From contig CM082582.2 of assembly GCA_040954595.2 (NCBI GenBank), positions 4,898,001 to 4,962,000 of the forward strand: 64,000 nucleotides of DNA, given 5' to 3'. The position numbers and the translations under genes were made by a program. Under the pieces are notes generated by a model that saw only the letters and a list, made by a program, of their open reading frames with translations, was not told where the DNA came from and did not search any database. Each line of letters opens with the position of its first letter. Position 1 is the first letter of the stretch. This stretch comes from Balanoglossus misakiensis. Taxonomy: Eukaryota; Hemichordata. Below, in pieces: positions 24,404-35,508 of this stretch.

Positions 24404-25147
24404 TCAGCCTACGGACGGCTTTGGGTCCCTCTTCATGGTTGGTGGCGGCTTTGGGTCCCTCTTCATGGTTGGTGGCGGCTTTGGGTCCCTCTTCATGGTT
24501 GGTGGCGGCTTGGGGTCCCTCTTCATGGTTGGTGGCGGCTTGGGGTCCCTCTTCATGGTTGGTGGCGGCTTGGGGTCCCTCTTCATGGTTGGTGGCGGCT
24601 TGGGGTCCCTCTTCATGGTTGGTGGCGGCTTGGGGTCCCTCTTCATGGTTGGTGGCGGCTTGGGGTCCCTCTTCATGGTTGGTGGCGGCTTGGGGTCCCT
24701 CTTCATGGTTGGTGGCGGCTTGGGGTCCCTCTTCATGGTTGGTGGCGGCTTGGGGTCCCTCTTCATGGTTGGTGGCGGCTTGGGGTCCCTCTTCATGGTC
24801 GGTGGCGGCTTGGGGTCCCTCTTCATGGTCGGTGGCGGCTTGGGGTCCCTCTTCATGGTTGGTGGCGGCTTGGGGTCCCTCTTCATGGTTGGTGGCGGCT
24901 TGGGGTTGTCTCTATAATTTAGCGCTCTAATCAGAAGATCCAATTCTTCCAAAAGATCGTCTTGTACGTTTATGACATCATCACCTACGTCACCACTCCC
25001 CTTCTTGCTGTAAGTTTCTAAACCATGCAAAATGTCGTCTGTATTGGTGATGTCTGCAGGAGCTCTCGCTTCCACGGTGACAGCGACACACCACACAGAG
25101 AAAAACACAGCGAGAAGTGAAGGTGTCATTTTATTTCTAGAATACAT
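24404..25147 (-). CDS. secreted multi-peptide precursor with PPPTM repeats, copy 2 (single exon, 247 aa)
   Basis: Homolog of the 21149-22722 gene on the opposite strand. The N-terminal 80 residues align: MYSRNKM start, signal sequence LLAVFFSVWCVAVTVEARA, DIL-GLETY, and DDLLEELDLLIRALNYRD. The acidic domain and intron of copy 1 are missing. Instead the protein passes straight into NPKPPPTM and then 15 exact repeats of KRDPKPPPTM, ending KRDPKPSVG. Every unit is bounded by Lys-Arg, the canonical prohormone convertase site, so 16 near-identical octapeptides (15 DPKPPPTM, one NPKPPPTM) would be released after carboxypeptidase trimming. No Gly precedes the dibasic site, so no amidation is expected. 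Function unknown; the high copy number of one short Pro-rich peptide fits a neuropeptide or antimicrobial precursor. Confidence 0.78.
   Translation of the reverse strand: MYSRNKMTPSLLAVFFSVWCVAVTVEARAPADITNTDDILHGLETYSKKGSGDVGDDVINVQDDLLEELDLLIRALNYRDNPKPPPTMKRDPKPPPTMKRDPKPPPTMKRDPKPPPTMKRDPKPPPTMKRDPKPPPTMKRDPKPPPTMKRDPKPPPTMKRDPKPPPTMKRDPKPPPTMKRDPKPPPTMKRDPKPPPTMKRDPKPPPTMKRDPKPPPTMKRDPKPPPTMKRDPKPPPTMKRDPKPSVG
24421..24905. repeat. 30-bp perfect coding tandem array (16 units)
   Basis: Sixteen 30-bp units with only single-base variants: the three units nearest 24421 have T where later ones have G (ttgggt/tggggt), and two units at 24781-24840 have ggtc for ggtt. The variants are silent. 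Such near-identity implies recent expansion or continuing homogenisation. Confidence 0.95.
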
Positions 25148-25310
25148 TCACCCTAAAGAGATAGGAAGAAAGAATACTCCTATTAACAATCTTATGTAAA
25201 CATGGGGGTTAACGTATTATACGCTGTAGTCTGTTGCCGAGAGAATAATAATCATGGTCCCACGATCATTCCGATAAAGGAATTGTGTCCCGAAGCATAC
25301 TTAAACTAGA
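25148..25310 (-). promoter_or_regulatory. conserved 5' flank of precursor copy 2
   Basis: Reverse complement of this stretch matches 20990-21148 upstream of copy 1, including the 'attattattctct' and 'cctatctcttTAGGGTGAATG' context. Probable duplicated promoter/5' UTR. Confidence 0.5.
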
Positions 25311-25355
25311 CTTCTATTTTTTCTACTTTATCACATTTCAAAATGCAATATATGC

Positions 25356-25439
25356 GTCAGGATGGCCGAGCGGTCTAAGGCGCTGCGTTCAGGTCGCAGT
25401 CTACTCTTGTAGGCGTGGGTTCGAATCCCACTTCTGACA
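25356..25439 (+). tRNA. tRNA-Leu (anticodon CAG)
   Basis: An 84-nt class II tRNA. The acceptor stem GTCAGGA pairs with TTCTGAC (one G-T pair) before the discriminator A. The A box is TGGCCGAGCGG and the B box GGTTCGAATCC. The anticodon stem TGCG/CGCA encloses the loop TTCAGGT with CAG at 25390-25392. A long variable arm is present, as expected for tRNA-Leu. CCA is not encoded. A LINE fragment begins within about 10-25 bp of the 3' end. Confidence 0.95.
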
Positions 25440-25444
25440 AATAT

Positions 25445-25834
25445 TTTTCATGTGTCACCTCTGAAAAGATACTGGGTTTAATTTTAGACAATTTTATTTC
25501 ATGGGACAAACATATTGATATTTTGTGTCTTACTTTGAGTCGGAAAGTTGGACTACTTAGGCGCCTTTGTAAATTCATTCCTTTACACCTTCGAAAAGTT
25601 TTATATTACGGTTTGATTCGATCTGTCATTGACTACTGCTCTTTTGTGTGGGGAAATACGACTTCTAAAAATATAGATAAGGTTTATAAAATGCAGAAGC
25701 GTGCCTTAAGAGTAATACTTAATGCTGATTTTGATACCCCAACTGATGTACTTTTTGAAAGATTCGATGTGCTATCTGTTAGACACCTAAATTTTACTTA
25801 TGTGCGATTTGGCATCATTGACCCAAAAATGTAA
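25445..25834 (+). mobile_element. non-LTR retrotransposon fragment (reverse transcriptase C-terminal region)
   Basis: One open frame carries the conserved region downstream of the RT catalytic domain: KILGLILDNFISWDKHID, then LLRRLCKFIPLHLRKVLYYG, IRSVIDYCSFVWGN and KMQKRALRVIL. This is characteristic of LINE ORF2 proteins. No catalytic YxDD motif or endonuclease is present, so it is 5'-truncated. It follows the tRNA-Leu immediately. Confidence 0.8.
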
Positions 25835-28800
25835 AGTCAAACGTGTTTAGTATGGAATCCCGACTGTCGGGATTCCAGACCAAACTTTTATGACCATACA
25901 CAGCAAACCTTTCCACGTTAGACATTCTAGACACATAAAACGCGAAAAGATGAAAACACTGACTTCGAAACGTATTGCGACCCACATCAGCATGTCGAAC
26001 ATGGTAATTACATTGCCCGTTTACCATGGAAGACTGATCATCCGCTGTTGCCAAGCAACTACTCCACAACCGAAAATCGCGCACGTGCAAGGGTCCGTCG
26101 TTTGTCACCAGCGCTGACATAAACATACGATGATGTTATCTATGATCAAGTGCGCCGTGACTTCGTCGAAAAAGTTGACAACCGCAAAAAAACGCGCGGT
26201 CGAAGAAGACTCTGGGCCTACCACAACTCCAAGTTGTATTGTGTACAACTGCAGTGCAAAGCAAAATTCAGAATTCGTCGAATTTGAATGACTGTTTCCA
26301 AACCGTGCCGTAAGTTTACTGATAAACGTGATTTTCTCGGCATGCGATGTGCCGCGATTTCGCGCCAGCCATGTCGCCCTTACCAGTGACATTGACACAC
26401 CACTCGCCCTATACACAAGTGGCATGTCGCGACAGAGAAGGCCAATGATCCGCCCACCCCAAGGAGATCTAGAGATGCGGCCGTTGAAGCAAAGATCAGA
26501 ATTTTGGACTGTGCAGACTTTTGACAATACTTGTCGAGATTTTAAACACCTTTCATTAAACTTTTTTTTGTTTCTGGCCCTCTTTATTCGTATGTGCCAT
26601 CCACTGAAAATCTGATCTCAGTTTGCCATGGTAACTGTCGCTAATTTTTTGCTTAGCTGATTGTATACCTTAAGGTAAGTCCGACTCTTTAGCGACCATG
26701 TTCATAAATACCACGACAAACTTACCGGTGTAACATCAAGTTTGAGCTCCTTCTCAGAGTATAGCTTCGTTTCCCCAACCCTAGTTCTTCGACTTCGCTG
26801 TTCAGTTCACTTGTCGTGTGGCCTTACTCTAACCTGTCCAGTACAGTGCAGTGCAGTGTAGTGTACAACCAATGATAGAGCTTTATGTGATCTGACGTTC
26901 CTTAAAATGCTCTCATTCGCCCCTATTGTAGGGCCCTATTTATGTACCACAACCGTGACCACTTTGATTTTTTGACAACTGGACTTTCAATATGGTACTT
27001 TTGATTGTAATTGGTTATTTGCCATGGCATCAACCGTATATTCGTAGCCATAACAATCATACCATTGTCATCATTCAATAAACAATGAGGACATTAGTAG
27101 AATTATACTTCCATCTGTCAGATAAGTCACGCTATAAACAGTTTATGTATTTGTAAAATACAATTAATTGGCAAGTTCCTCCATTGAGAAATGTTGTTTT
27201 CTAGGAATTCGAGTTGTCGAGCCTTGATATTTATGTTTTCTGCTTGCAAACATGCACAGTCATTACTAGGAAATCATTTTTTGGCACACATGTAAACATA
27301 TGATAGTATGCACTTATGACCTTTTTGCACTGACGTTTTAATTGGTGAAATAAATCGACATATTATCGATGAAATACCACAGTCTTCTTCTTATCCTTAG
27401 CCATCGGTACGAACGAAAACATTTTGAATTTTTGGAAATTCCTAATACCCATGTGCACATACGACGATTGGGTTTGTAACCGTTGCAATAGACGTATTTC
27501 ATTTGGAACAAATGAAATACGTCAAATGGGAATAAACGGATGTCGCACACTGCGAGACTTTATACGTGGCTAGCCAGTTAGTTTTGGAAGACATTTTGTC
27601 ACAAAGTGTCTATAGTGTTGTGTGTTGTCTTGTGTGTCCAGTGTTGTTTTTGTGTGGTGGTTAAAGGTTAGTTAGGAATTGCTGCACGTCTACTTGTCTG
27701 AGGTGGTTAGACCATAGACAGTAGAGGGGGGGGGACAGTCAGTTACACATCTTAGCATCGAACGGCTTTGACAAAATGAACTCTGCTATGACACACAACC
27801 ATTGGGAGTAACTGCACATGGAAATTCACCAGCCCTGGATTACATAATCTCTGCACTGACTTGGTCGTCATGAATAATTCGGAGGGGATAATTCGGAGAG
27901 AAAGTAAAACAATAGACAGTGGAGAACAGTGGACAATCATTCTGAATAAATTATTGTAGAAAAATATGAACAGCAATGCACCTGGAAGGTGGTATAAAAG
28001 GCTGCGTGCCCATTCTTGAGGGAGAGACTGACATGACAGCCAGCGGTAGCACTGAGGCACTGTGTGTGTAATCCTACCAGAATCTGACCTGCCAGGCCTG
28101 TTTGGCGAAACTACAACGGTGACGGAGTTTTCCACCAAGTGTGTACGAGACATCCTGTGCGGCCACGGATCGACCATCTTCTCGATGAAACTGGAAAGAC
28201 TTATCTATTCTGCGACCCATTTCCCGGAACATTGTCACTACTGAACTCACGGGTAGGGCAAACTTTCGATAACCACCTGTTAATGTCTTTTGTCATGTTT
28301 GTACCGTTTCATGTCTTTGTGTTTGTGTTTTGTGTAATATTTCTTTACTGTGCATACGGTCCACTGGTATTTTGTCTATAGTGGCTGTCCCTGTACAATT
28401 TATTGGATCCATCGATACAATTCTGCAAGTTGAATAAATAGTCTATGCATAAACGTAATAATGTTTCTGAGTTTTACGATTCCCGTAGTAAGGGGTCCCC
28501 AGCACAAAAGAACCCAGTCACATGGTCTGAAGGAAAAGCTACCTGGTACTGCCGCAGTATCATCCCTTGTATCATACCTTGTGACACATTTCAATGTGAC
28601 ACAGGGAAAAAAAACATTATCCAACTATCCATTAACGCAAATCGCACCATCATAGTAACGGTGTCATTATAACGTGTTCAATATGGTACTTTTAGATTGA
28701 AATCAGTTATTGCCATGGTATCAACTTCACTTTCTTAGCCATAAAAATCATACCGTTGTCATTATTCGATAAACAATGAGGATATTACTAGAATTGTAAT

Positions 28801-30085
28801 TCCGTCTGTCTTTTTAGTAATATTATAATAATTGTATGTATATGTAAAGTAGGATTGGTTTGATTGATTCTCACCACTATGGAAGAGAAACAACGCTTGA
28901 AATGACCAGGGAAGCTTAATTATTCTCGCTAATAAGCTACGGGGGCTTTAATAAGTATACAGCATCGGTGTGGTGTTGATGGTTTGGGCCTTTGCTCCCC
29001 CAAACAGTTCCCCCCCCTTCAAATACATAACCTATATAGTGCCTGGGTGAATGAGTACAGCATGTAAGTCTGGACGAAACCAAATCGGCACTGCTATAGG
29101 GAAGCACAGGGTGAAAAATGTGTAATTATGAGATCGAAAAAAAATGTCGTTTGTGTTGTGATTTCCTGGCTCTAATAAAATCGAGCAATCACACTTATTT
29201 CTTGTCGGCGTTTTGATATTAAAGGGACAAAGTCTCTCTGTCGCTGCCCTGTTTCCATTAATTATGTTTGATACAAGACACTGTTTATATTATTCTACAT
29301 GTGGATATATAGGGAATCAACGTTCGACCACACACAGCTTCCATCCCGTTTGTAGGATATGAGAGTAAAGCTCTCGCCAAAATGAATAAACGGTAGAGAC
29401 CGATTATTCTTTTTGGCGCGTTTTTCACTCTCGTGTCATATGTAACACCAGAGCAAAGTCTGGATGGAGCGGAACTGGCACGCACCAGTTGCATACATAA
29501 ACGGAACAGGAAATCGGGCAAGTGACCGTGTCCACTGAACTTCTGGTCGTTCATGTTGTTGGGCGCCCTTGAAAATTAATCATATTAGTTTTGTGATAAT
29601 GAGCATTGTTTACTTTTGTTTGGAATCCTATTACCTCTTTACAAACTAATTATTCCGGATTGGGAATAATTAGGGGAAGGTGAACTGATTTGAGATGACT
29701 TAGGTTACTACTGAATGCTTTCTCCTTTTTTGAAACTTTGACGATAAATGAAGCAGCGGACATGTTCTTTAGAACAGCGCGCGTTTGGTTATTAAAGTCC
29801 AAGTGTTTACGGCGTACTGTTAGAATAATGACTCTCACAGTGAAGATGGGTTTCGCTTTTTCAGCATTCGCGTTTAAATGGGTATAAGGAATGTGGGAAT
29901 GTGCGTGTACCCGCTTCTTGTGAATTTCTATTTTAAAAGTTAATTTAATATTTCATTATAAATGTCATATAAAAGAGACAACAAATTGTTAAACCCAAGT
30001 AATGCCATTAATTCGATAAGTTGGGAAGGTTGGCAGTTTTAGCGACAAGAAGGCGTTTTTGTGAGAAAGGATTTAAGTTTACAGC
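25835..30085. other. repeat-rich intergenic region with no supported gene
   Basis: Contains the inverted copy of the 16640 repeat (26735-26955), the homolog of the precursor 3' flank (26945-27400) and a roughly 145-bp direct repeat (26983-27130 versus 28675-28820, 'caatatggtacttttgatt', 'ccgttgtcat', 'aaacaatgaggata' blocks). A short stretch near 26226-26290 on the + strand (CIVYNCSAKQNS) weakly recalls the start of a THAP finger but is cut by a stop. No other gene is visible. Confidence 0.5.
26735..26955 (-). repeat. dispersed repeat, copy B (inverted relative to 16640-16860)
   Basis: Reverse-complement match to copy A. Copy B abuts the segment related to the precursor 3' flank, so several repeat families are nested here. 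Confidence 0.7.
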
Positions 30086-33000
30086 ATGCATCAAATCGCA
30101 AAGATGCCACAGGTTAGTACATTTCAGTTAATTATGATGAGCTGGCTCTTGAATTACCGACGTCAGTATCCAATTTTTTTTTAGCAAACACGCTTGAGGA
30201 TTCTCGTACATAAATCCCAAGTTTTGTTTCAGACTGTGTTTTAGATTTTAGCATCACGGAGATCGTGTTGAACTGGTTCGTATCTTATTTGGGGGACGAG
30301 ACTAGTCGGCTAAGTCGTGTTGGAAGCACAATCTCTCTCAACTGTGTTGTACCTCAAGGATCCGTTTTACGACCTATTTCAATCTTTATACTGGCCTTAC
30401 AAGTTAGACATTTTTTTCAAGCATAAATTAGATTGCACATCGCCTGTATATCATTTAATGATACTCTTTAATGATACATCTGGTTAGTCATCTACCTTAA
30501 ACGGGGGATTTTTTTTTCTTGCAGACACAAAATGGCGACTGGACGTCCACCTGTGGAATCGGCAGATTTCGGCCGCCGTGGCTCCAGCGTTTGGCAAACA
30601 CAAAGAGCGTCCTGTTCTTGATTTCATTCGCCTGGGTCGTCATCGCCATGGCTTCGAGCATCACCACTGTCAGTATTTCCACCTTGCAAAAGCGCTACAA
30701 CCTGTCCAGCACCACGATCGGAATCTTCACTTCTCTGAAGGACGTGGCCGACATCACCTCCATCGCCGCCTGCACTTACTACGGGGGCCGGGCGGGCAGC
30801 AACAAGACCCGCTGGCTCGGCGGCGGGCTCTTCATCTTCGCCGCTGGACTGTTCGTCGCCGCGGCCACGCAGTTGGCCTCGGACAAATACGACTACCAAA
30901 CGGCGCGCTTCGATGTCGACGACAACACCACCGATGTCCTGGAACTTTGCGACGGCGCTGCAGAATATCAAATTGGCTGTGACAACAAAAAAGTTGCAAC
31001 GTCTTTCATCACACAAGGGTCTGAACCGGCCATCTTGATCATGGTGGCCTACATTCTCATGGGGCTTGGTAACACGCCACTGTTCACATTGGCCATAGCA
31101 TATATCGACGACAATGTCACCAAAGCAAAATTGCCAATGTATATGGGTAAGATCGCAAGGGATTTAATAAAAACACGGTAAACTAGATCAAAATAACGAG
31201 AGATACGGTTATATGAATTTGGTCATATGCAAACGAGATAAAAATCGTCCCTGAGTTTGTATAAAAATTCCGGAATGTGGTGATTATTCAATTTTTTCGG
31301 ACGTTGATCCATCCTCTCCAACTATCATCAAAAGTGCAAAAACTTTTATCTTCAGGGATTTTTGGCAGCCCACTGAGCTATGGAAGTATTTGTACATCGC
31401 AGTACTTGCACAGGGCGTGTATTACTACTACATCAAGTTTAGATAATATGATTGTCTACTTTGAATGAATGAATGAATGAATGAATGAATGAATGAATGA
31501 ATGAATGAATGAATGAATGAATGAATGAATGAATGAATGAATGAATGAATGAATGAATGAATGAATGAATGAATGAATGATGGCACTGACGCGGAACCTT
31601 CTTTTTTTCTTTTTCCTTTTAGGCGTGGTGCAAGCGTCGTTCACTATCGGTCAAATAATTGGCATGCTACTAGCTGCATACTCATCAAAGATTTATGTCG
31701 ACTTTTATCGCGTTGACATTGACGCACTTGATTTGGACGAGAGAAATCCGCGGTGGGTCGGCGCTTGGTGGCTCGGGTACTTGCTGGTTTCGGTTCTGGC
31801 TTTGGCAGCTTCTTTACTGATCCTTCTTATGCCGTCGGAGATTCCGAAAGAGTCGAAACGTAAGGACCAGTTAATGATGACCAGTAAAGAGGATGAAGAA
31901 GGCAAAGAAAACAAGGCGGAAGATGTTGTCATTGACGTCCCTCGAAGATCTCTGTCACGCTTTAAAGGTAACGGGCACTTTCAATAACATCATCACATTC
32001 TGTTTATACAGGTTAACAGAATGGCGACTTACAATCAACATAGAATCGGCCATTTTCCGAACACCACGAGACCCTGCGAGATTTCGCGTGACAAGGTAAT
32101 TTATATTGGACGACATTCTTGTGACACATGACAAACAACACATGGACTAAACGGCACAAAAGTTAGACTTTTCGATAAACTCTGCACCTATTCTAGTTTC
32201 ATATAAAGCTCGATTGTATTACTTGGCTACCAACCCGTTGCTCGGGTAATTGACCAAGTCTCGCGAGATCTCGCAATGAGCGCAAAATCATCTATTCAGG
32301 TCACATAGCAGTCTCTCGTAATCCAGATACCTCTAACCATGCTAACCTGCTAAAGAGCGGTGTAGTATAACCAATGTCCACTCTGACAAGCGTACAAGTA
32401 CATATCTAATACTCAAGGCGGACTTGTGGAAATTGATCAGTATGAGAACAAAAACAATTGATTGACTACCAGTGTACTACTATACTTGGTCAATTGGGAG
32501 CACAGTGTTCTTGACGCTCTTTTTTTTCACATGAACAGAGACACTACGGGCCATCACTCGACTGTTCACCAACGTACCGTTCATCAGCTTAGTCCTGGCC
32601 AGAGTGATGTACATGGCAATGTTTCAGGGTTCGATTTTCCTTCCGAAATACATAGAAGAACAATTCAGAACAACGGTAGCTTTTGCAAGTGCGTTTTTCG
32701 GTAAGTACGAAAGATTGTGCGAAAGAACGGGTTAATATATATGTTTACGTTAGGGGAAAAAAGAAAAAAAGTGAAGTATCAACGTGTTTGCTTCTTTGTG
32801 GCACGTACATACATGTATATGTGTACAGGTGCCCAGACGGGCTGGTGACATGGACGTACGGCTATGCATGGTTACTAGTAACCGTGGGCTAGCTGTGTGA
32901 AGGTTCTAGTATTATATTCTAAACTGCTCGCAAACACCACCTGGTATTACGGCAGTGGTCAATATCACCCATGCATATGATACTATAGTTCTTACAATGA

Positions 33001-35508
33001 CTATACAAGCTAAGGACTATGGATATTTGAGTCCCCATTGGCATATTTCTCAGTGTCTGATGGAAAGAATCAAAATGATATCCAGGACCTCGAAATACCA
33101 TTCTAGTTTTTGCTTCATTCAAGACATGTACATTATCTGCAAGCTGCATACTCTCCAAGGTTTGACAATGGACATTTTTTCTCGTACAGCTGTCACTATC
33201 TTTCCAACCGGAATCCTGGGATTTCTTGTCAGTGGGATTTTCTTACGTAGATGGAAACCCAGTCTCCCGCAATTGGCCACTTTTGCGCTGATCTCGACAG
33301 CAGCGATGGCGTGCGTTCCTCTTCTGGGGTTAAACATTGGATGCAACACAGAGAAGTTCGCCGGTGTCACAGAATCGTACGTGCAAAGGCAAGTTTCTGA
33401 AGTCTAATTGTGCCGTTTGAATATCTCATGGTCTATCCTTAATTCATGGTTTCAAATTTGAAAGTGATTTTGCGGTGGTCCTTTTGGTACTGAGAAGACC
33501 CCATCTGCTTGCGATTGATTAATTATTATGTATTATGCGGTCATTTTTTTACCACCAGGGCGTTGGAGACCCCGGATGCACAAATGTTCAGTGGCGTGAA
33601 GTCTGCATGCAATTCCGATTGCGCATGCTCATCCACCTATGCGCCAGTTTGTGGTCCTGAGGACACCACCTATTATTCAGCTTGTCATGCTGGATGCAAG
33701 CTTCGTCAAGACGTTCAGGTAATTTGAAAACGATACACCATTTTCCGAACTCCTGCGAGATCTCGCGTGGCTATAGGCAGTTCATGTGGGAGAACATTCT
33801 CAAGTGACTCAAGACAAACGGCACATGGGCAAACGTTACAATGTAAACTCTGCACTTATTCTATATTCTGGACTTGTAATACTTCGCTAGCAACCCATTG
33901 CTACGACAACTAACCAAGTCCCGCAAGATCTCGCTATGAGCGGAAATCATCTATATAAGTATGAAATTTGTCTTTTCTATCCGATGTAGATATTTGAGGC
34001 CTGAGAAAAATGGAAATACAGAAAAGACCAATACAAGTTTTGTATATGCTTATATACAGTGAATAATAATATGAGAGCACCACATGGCCTCTTGGCACCA
34101 TTGGAATCATAACCCCACGTGTGTTTTGGAAGTTATCCAGGCCACGTGCTTCGAAATGTCATGTCCGCGCTGGTGGTTGCGTCCCATCCAATCAAAGTGT
34201 GAATTTCTATTGGTCTGAGGCCAAGCAAAACTAGTTTTTGGTCTATTGAGTGTCTATTTTATGAAAACGATAACGTACAAATCTATCCTTTGAGCGAGTG
34301 CCTATTTCATCAAAGTGATGCCATGTTCCCTCGTCTTATCATCTCATTTTTTTCTGAAAGAACTTTACAGCCTGCGGATGTGTCAATGGGTTAAATCACA
34401 CCGTTGAGGGCACTGTACGTACAGGGATGTGCGGCCAGCCTTGTCCAAACCAGTTAATGCTGTTTGGCTTGACGACCGCTTTGTTTGGATTCGTCTTTCC
34501 GTTCGTTGTCAATTCTGAGATGACTTTACTGTTGAGGTAAGTGGTTACAATTTACGGGATGCTGTGGTATTGGGACTAGGGTTTGGGCGACTTCCGTGTC
34601 AGTAATTTCTGTTTTAAATACACTGGACGCCGAGATTTATATAGGTCAAGAATTATGGCTCGTTCTAGTTTTCATCAGTTTCCAAGCGATTAGTGTTTAC
34701 ACGATGAAGCTGGTTTAAGAATTGACTTAGGCCTATACGTAAAAGGACGGTGTCATTAAAATCCAAGAAGCTGCTTCCAAATTCCAAGAATGTAAACGCG
34801 GCGAATTTAACACGACCGACACTTGAGTGCCACGTGGCCATTTTCGAGAATGGCTCACCATACACATGATCTAGCAAATAATGTGAACGACTACGTACTT
34901 AGAAATAATACAATCGCCGTGTACAACTCAATATTCAAATCCCAAATATATATTTTACAGATGTGTGTTGCCGACTGATAAATCTTACGCACTTGGTATT
35001 CGTGTGATTGCTACGGAAGTGCTCGGTATGTATTACTTCAAAGCTCCACGAGCTGTAACTTTTTGCTGTGTTTTCAGCATTTCTGTTATATTTATATACT
35101 GAGGTTTATTTTACCCCAAGATGATCCCGTTGAAATTGTCATTGTTTTCCCTTATTTCTTTCTTGGACCTGGTAATTAGTTAACCTTGAATGATACTGAT
35201 TATTGGACCTGAATTGATGCCTTCTTATATCATTCTTAACGTTTTCTGTTACCTCATTAGCCACTCTGCCGTCGCCAATATACCTTGGGGCTCTCATCGA
35301 CTCCGCGTGTATTTTATGGGGACGGACGAAGTGCAGCGAGCGAGGGGCCTGTCTGCTGTACGACCTTCTGGACTACAAGACAAAATTCTTTGCTCTCATG
35401 GTGGGTCTTTTGGCGGCGTCGCTAGCTCTGTTTTTCGTTGTGTGGCTGTCGATCTACAGGCAAGCCGGTCGCCGCTCCAAACGCGAGGAAAATGTTGAAA
35501 AAACCTGA
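30086..35508 (+). CDS. organic anion transporter of the SLCO/OATP family, complete, 9 exons, 663 aa
   Basis: Twelve-helix plasma-membrane transporter family for organic anions. Exons: 30086-30112, 30525-31146, 31623-31967, 32539-32700, 33190-33376, 33559-33718, 34361-34536, 34961-35025, 35261-35508; all phases join. Family marks: GIGRFRPPWLQRLANTKSVL near the N-terminus, YIDDN in loop 3, the OATP signature NPRWVGAWWLG (residues 258-268), and an extracellular Kazal-type Cys-rich loop (from about Cys465: CNSDCACSSTYAPVCG... through NFTACGCVNG). RCVLPTDKSYALGIRV and IYLGALIDSACILWG are typical of the last helices. The first exon (MHQIAKMPQ) is the least certain part; it fits by phase and splice site only. 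A (TGAA)n run sits in intron 2. Its last three exons have an intact copy at 54.8-56.3 kb. Confidence 0.92.
31463..31580. repeat. (TGAA)n microsatellite in SLCO intron 2
   Basis: About 29 uninterrupted GAAT/TGAA tetranucleotides ending some 40 bp before the splice acceptor of exon 3, so length changes here would alter the distance to the acceptor region. Confidence 0.95.
32050..32285. repeat. intronic dispersed repeat, copy 1
   Basis: Shares blocks in order with 33738-33955: 'ccattttccgaac', 'ctgcgaga.ctcgcgtg', 'acggcaca', 'aaactctgcac.tattct', 'ccaacccgttgct', and the terminal 'gatctcgc.atgagcg'. Both ends carry GCGAGATCTCGC-like palindromic motifs. Probably a short MITE. Confidence 0.6.
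33738..33955. repeat. intronic dispersed repeat, copy 2
   Basis: Second copy of the element at 32050-32285, in the same orientation, in SLCO intron 6. It starts only about 20 bp after the exon 6 donor. Confidence 0.6.

Noticed and set aside
24421-24905. CRISPR-like regular 30-bp periodicity
   Set aside because: Units are contiguous with no spacers, and they code for a peptide repeat in a eukaryotic gene.
24398-24930. Three long + strand frames of about 160-174 codons (GVPLHGWWRL, WGPSSWLVAA, GGGLGSLFMV repeats)
   Set aside because: They are reverse-strand shadows of the 30-bp array of the minus-strand precursor; only the minus frame has a signal peptide and a homolog.
26153-26290. Possible THAP zinc finger start (SCIVYNCSAKQNS)
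   Set aside because: Only one Cys pair, then a stop; no AVPTIF or later ligands visible.
26105-26527. 140-codon minus-strand frame
   Set aside because: No recognisable motif and no support from neighbouring exons.
30535-30982. ATG at 30531 and the 134-codon frame in SLCO exon 2 (GKHKERPVLDFIRL...)
   Set aside because: These are in other frames; the OATP signature residues are all in the frame joined to the MHQIAKMPQ exon.
31456-31644. Frame encoding repeated FIHS on the minus strand
   Set aside because: Translation of the (TGAA)n microsatellite inside an SLCO intron.
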